7,713 nucleotides of DNA. Origin: an uncultured Chromatiales bacterium. GTDB taxonomy: Bacteria > Pseudomonadota > Gammaproteobacteria > Steroidobacterales > GCA-2729495. The notes beneath the pieces are model-generated. The model saw only the letters and a program-made list of their open reading frames with translations. It was not told the DNA's origin and did no database searches. The stretch covers positions 1 through 7,713 of the forward strand of contig CAJXQV010000051.1 of the NCBI GenBank assembly GCA_913058165.1. The letters are read 5' to 3'. The first letter of the stretch is position 1; every line of letters starts with the position of its first letter. Positions 5,380 to 7,713 of the stretch are shown in pieces. Both the position numbers and the translations under genes were made by a program.

Positions 5380-6306
5380 GTGGCTAGCCAGAAAATATCC
5401 ATTATTGAAGTAGGGCCCAGAGACGGACTCCAAAGTGAGCCGACACTGCTGTCCACGGAAACCAAGCTCGAGTTTATTAACCGGGCTATCGATGCCGGCA
5501 TCCGCCGCATGGAAGTTACCAGTTTCGTGCATCCCAAGCGGGTTCCGCAAATGGCAGACGCCGAAGCAGTCGTTAAAGGATTGGGCAAACGCGATGATTT
5601 TATCGCGATCGGTCTGGTGCTCAACAAGCGCGGCTTCGATCGCGCCCGCGATTGCGGTATCGACGAGATTGGCATGGCCGTTATAGCCACTGAAACCTAC
5701 AACCAGCGGAACAATGGCGCGCCTATCCATGGCTCTATTGATGCTTGGAACGAAATGGCTGTGGAAGCTCATAAAGAGGGTATTCGCGCTAATGTGATGA
5801 TTTCTTCCGCCTTCGGTTGCCCATTTGAGGGCGAGGTGCCATTGCAGCGGATTCTCGATATTGCTGAGCAAATTGTGGGTGCAGGGCCCGTTGAGTTGGG
5901 CATTGCTGATAGCATTGGGGTTGGGGTACCGAATCAAGTCACCGAAATGGTTGCCGCATTGAAAGAAACGTACCCTGAGTTGCCGCTGCGGTTTCATTTT
6001 CACAACACCCGTAATACCGGTATTGCGAACGCTATGGCCGCTGTAAATGCCGGTGTCGACTCTTTAGATGCTAGTATTGGTGGCATTGGTGGATGCCCGT
6101 TTGCTCCGGCCGCCACGGGTAATATTCCCACTGACGATTTGCTGTATATGCTAGATCGGTGTGGTATAAAAACAGGCGTCTCTTTGGATAAGATTATTGA
6201 GACTAGTGTCTGGCTGGAAACTCAGCTGGGCAATGATGTACCTGCGATGTTGCCGAAAGCCGGCATCTTTCCGCAGAATGCAGAAAATTACAACGCGGCA
6301 GGTTAA
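5380..6306 (+). CDS. HMG-CoA lyase-family (HMGL-like) aldolase/lyase
   Basis: This 308-residue TIM-barrel enzyme belongs to the HMGL-like/DRE-TIM family, which cleaves 3-hydroxy-3-methylglutaryl-CoA to acetyl-CoA and acetoacetate. Start: GTG at 5380. No ATG, GTG or TTG lies in frame between it and the upstream stop at 5302, and the conserved IIEVGPRDGLQSE follows at once. Seen against human HMG-CoA lyase as I recall it: Arg14 and Asp15 (PRDGLQ), Glu45 (EVTSF), Asp177 (ADSIGVG), His206 and His208 (FHFHN), the catalytic cysteine in GGIGGCPFA (Cys239), and Asn248 (TGN) nine residues later. All metal and catalytic positions are therefore kept. Several substrate-side segments differ: SFVHPKRVPQM in place of SFVSPKWVPQM, ATETYNQRNNGAPI in place of the usual ASELF...NINCSIEES loop, and HFHNTRNTG in place of HCHDTYGQ. 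It may thus act on a different branched 3-hydroxyacyl-CoA. It is divergent from the CoA-transferase and precedes the HyuA-type gene. Confidence 0.88.
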   Translation: MASQKISIIEVGPRDGLQSEPTLLSTETKLEFINRAIDAGIRRMEVTSFVHPKRVPQMADAEAVVKGLGKRDDFIAIGLVLNKRGFDRARDCGIDEIGMAVIATETYNQRNNGAPIHGSIDAWNEMAVEAHKEGIRANVMISSAFGCPFEGEVPLQRILDIAEQIVGAGPVELGIADSIGVGVPNQVTEMVAALKETYPELPLRFHFHNTRNTGIANAMAAVNAGVDSLDASIGGIGGCPFAPAATGNIPTDDLLYMLDRCGIKTGVSLDKIIETSVWLETQLGNDVPAMLPKAGIFPQNAENYNAAG

Positions 6307-6393
6307 GAGGCAGCGACCTGCGGCATAATCGTTCTGAAAAGCTATAAAAAAAATGCCTTAAGATCGATAAACAATGAATTCGCAGAGACAGGC

Positions 6394-6404
6394 CAGCCTG
6401 GCTG
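6394..6404. promoter_or_regulatory. CAGCC-T-GGCTG dyad upstream of the HyuA-type gene
   Basis: This perfect 11-bp palindrome lies in the 147-bp gap between the lyase gene and the HyuA-type gene. It is flanked by AGACA (6386-6390) and TGTCT (6411-6415), which are also complementary, so a larger hairpin ending in TTTT (6417-6420) can be drawn. It could be an operator or a weak attenuator. The rest of the gap (6307-6453) is A/T-rich before the ribosome site and holds no gene that I can see. Confidence 0.25.
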
Positions 6405-6453
6405 ACTTGTTGTCTGTTTTGTGTATTTCAAACTAAAAAATTGAGAGGAAAGC

Positions 6454-7678
6454 ATGAGCTACCGTCTTGGTGTAGACGTCGGGGGTACATTTACCGACCT
6501 GCTCTTAATCAGCGAAGAAACCGGTAAAACTTTTACCGCTAAGGTTCCTTCAACTCCCGAAGATTCATCGATAGGCGTGCTTAACGGCGTTGCCCGAATT
6601 TGCGATGAGTCCGGCATTGACCCGACTCAAATTAAGCGCGTGATGCACGGTACCACCGTGGCAACTAATGCCGTGCTTCAGAAGAAGGGTTCTAAAGTAG
6701 GCTTGGTAACGACCAAAGGCTATGAACACACTTTGCAGGTGGCTCGTTCATTCTGCCCGGGTGGTCTTGGCGGTTGGGTCACCTTCAACAAGAGCGAGTT
6801 GCTGGCGCCTTTGGAATTGACCATCGGTGCGGACGAGCGAATGGATGCCCGGGGTGGCATCGTGCGCGAGCTTGATGAAGCGAGGCTGCGTGAAGATCTT
6901 AAAACTCTGCATGCTACCGGTGAGGTTGAAGCCTTAACTATCTGCTTCGTTAACGCCTACATCAATGGTGAAAATGAGTTGAAAGCTCAGGCAATTGCAA
7001 AAGAGATTTTTGGTGATACACCCATCTCTGTGTCGAGCGAAGTTGTCCCTGAAATGCAGGAATACGAGCGGACAGAAACCACAGTCGTTAACTCCTATGT
7101 TCGTCCTGAGGTTGCCAAGTATGTGAACAACCTCCAGGCGGCTCTTAAAGAGCGCATGGGCGACGACGTGCTGCTGTCTATTTTGCGCAGTGATGGCGGT
7201 CTGGCTTCCGGCCGGGCTTCGGCTGAATCTCCGGTTAATCTGCTGATGTCAGGACCTGCCGGAGGTGTAGCGGGTGCCGTTTACTTCTGCAGTCGCGCAG
7301 GCTTTGACAATATTCTGACGTTCGATATGGGCGGCACATCGACCGACGTTGCCCTTATTCAGAACTCAAAAGCCCGTGTGCGTCGTGAGACGTTCGTTGG
7401 TGACGTAAGAGTGCGGGCACCTTCAGTAGACGTCCGTACCGTTGGTGCGGGCGGTGGTTCTATTAGCTTTGTGCCTGAACTTACTGGCGCGCTGCGTGTA
7501 GGCCCTGAATCAGCTGGCGCGGTTCCCGGACCTGCCGCTTATATGAAAGGTGGTACAGAACCTACAGTGTGTGACGCTAATGTTGTGCTGGGCTACTTGC
7601 CCTCTGACGTGCAGCTTGGTGGCGCCATGAAGATTTCCAAAGAAGCTGCTGAAACGGCTGTGCAGAAGGTTGCGGATG
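6454..7678 (+). CDS. Hydantoinase/oxoprolinase/acetone carboxylase A-type protein (3'-partial)
   Basis: The frame is open from the ATG at 6454 to the contig end. Genuine coding stops at base 7678 (408 complete codons); the following residues VSYTHLRAHET are encoded by adapter. The start has a strong ribosome site (GAGAGGAA, 6443-6450). The N-terminal Hydant_A_N domain (about 3-190) opens with GVDVGGTFTD (6-15) and has MHGTTVATNAV (64-74). The Hydantoinase_A domain (about 205 onward) shows SDGGL, MSGPAGGVAGA (about 256-266), the second phosphate motif FDMGGTSTDVA (290-300) and TVGAGGGSI (329-337). These are the ATP-binding motifs of the actin/Hsp70-like fold used by 5-oxoprolinase, N-methylhydantoinase and acetone or acetophenone carboxylase large subunits. 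HyuA-type proteins are usually near 700 residues, so roughly 40% is missing, and a HyuB-type partner gene would be expected next. The 147-bp gap after the lyase gene and the strong ribosome site leave open whether it shares that transcript. The reaction, cyclic amide hydrolysis or ketone carboxylation, cannot be decided from this part. Confidence 0.92.
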
Positions 7679-7713
7679 CTGTCTCTTATACACATCTCCG
7701 AGCCCACGAGACA
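7679..7713 (-). other. Untrimmed Nextera read-2 adapter (synthetic)
   Basis: Bases 7679-7697 are the reverse complement of the Tn5 mosaic end (CTGTCTCTTATACACATCT). Bases 7698-7712 (CCGAGCCCACGAGAC) are the reverse complement of the Nextera read-2 adapter. The final A would be the first base of the i7 index. Biological sequence ends at about 7678. Confidence 0.98.

Noticed and set aside
5359..6003. 214-residue minus-strand open frame
   Set aside because: Antisense to the HMG-CoA lyase-like gene, which has full family motifs on the plus strand; no family resemblance in the antisense product.
6384..6391. AGAGACAG, matching the end of the Tn5 mosaic end, as a possible internal adapter or chimeric junction
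   Set aside because: Only eight bases match; the flanking bases do not continue into mosaic-end or adapter sequence, so this is most likely chance.
6307..6453. Intrinsic terminator between the lyase and HyuA-type genes
   Set aside because: GCAG-CGAC-CTGC (6310-6321) and the 6386-6415 structure are short or poorly stacked, and neither has a convincing stem plus U-tract.
7510..7707. 65-residue minus-strand open frame starting MGSEMCIRDS
   Set aside because: Its start lies in the read-2 adapter and the remainder is antisense to the HyuA-type gene; the N-terminal string is a known adapter artefact.
1..7713. Mobile element or horizontally acquired island bounded by matching mosaic ends
   Set aside because: The matching 19-bp ends are the synthetic Tn5 mosaic ends of library preparation, each followed by Illumina adapter; there is no transposase and no target duplication to consider.
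1..7713. tRNA, rRNA, CRISPR array, riboswitch or defence system
   Set aside because: I looked for cloverleaf-like segments, regularly spaced direct repeats and recognisable defence proteins and saw none; the space is almost filled by metabolic and transport genes.

Overview
This window is chromosomal-type DNA from a Gram-negative proteobacterium. A gammaproteobacterium, possibly a marine one, is the best guess from the gene order TonB - TPR protein - putidaredoxin-type ferredoxin, the moderate GC content and the TonB-system logic. The species cannot be told from the sequence. Both ends are synthetic: bases 1-39 and 7679-7713 are Illumina Nextera (Tn5 tagmentation) adapter left in the assembly, so only about 40-7678 is biological. 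The first and last genes are cut by the adapters.

Left block (+ strand, 40-2042): the C-terminal domain of a TonB energy transducer (5' end missing), then a secreted TPR-repeat protein of the kind that travels with TonB2-type operons, then a small [2Fe-2S] ferredoxin of the putidaredoxin/adrenodoxin class. The three genes are tightly spaced and probably co-transcribed. A perfect 9-bp hairpin (2050-2073) sits in the convergent gap after the ferredoxin.

Middle block (- strand, 2114-5176): a class III (CaiB/BaiF) CoA-transferase is transcribed leftwards and followed by a clear intrinsic terminator (3917-3947). Beyond that are a two-domain VOC-superfamily protein and a TauE/SafE-type membrane exporter/permease, 30 bp apart and probably one unit. 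The exporter's stop codon lies inside a perfect GGGGTC-type palindrome (2109-2123).

Right block (+ strand, 5380-7678): divergent from the CoA-transferase across a 203-bp control region with three short dyads and a plausible promoter. It holds an HMG-CoA lyase-family protein (GTG start) and the first 408 residues of a hydantoinase/oxoprolinase/acetone-carboxylase A-type protein that runs off the contig.

Read together, the middle and right blocks look like a catabolic locus. An ATP-dependent HyuA-type enzyme would open or carboxylate a substrate, the CoA-transferase would activate the resulting acid, the HMG-CoA lyase-like enzyme would cleave the CoA ester, and a TauE-type permease would move an organic anion. 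The substrate is unknown, and the lyase departs from canonical HMG-CoA lyase in several active-site segments. No RNA genes, CRISPR arrays, insertion sequences or defence genes were seen.
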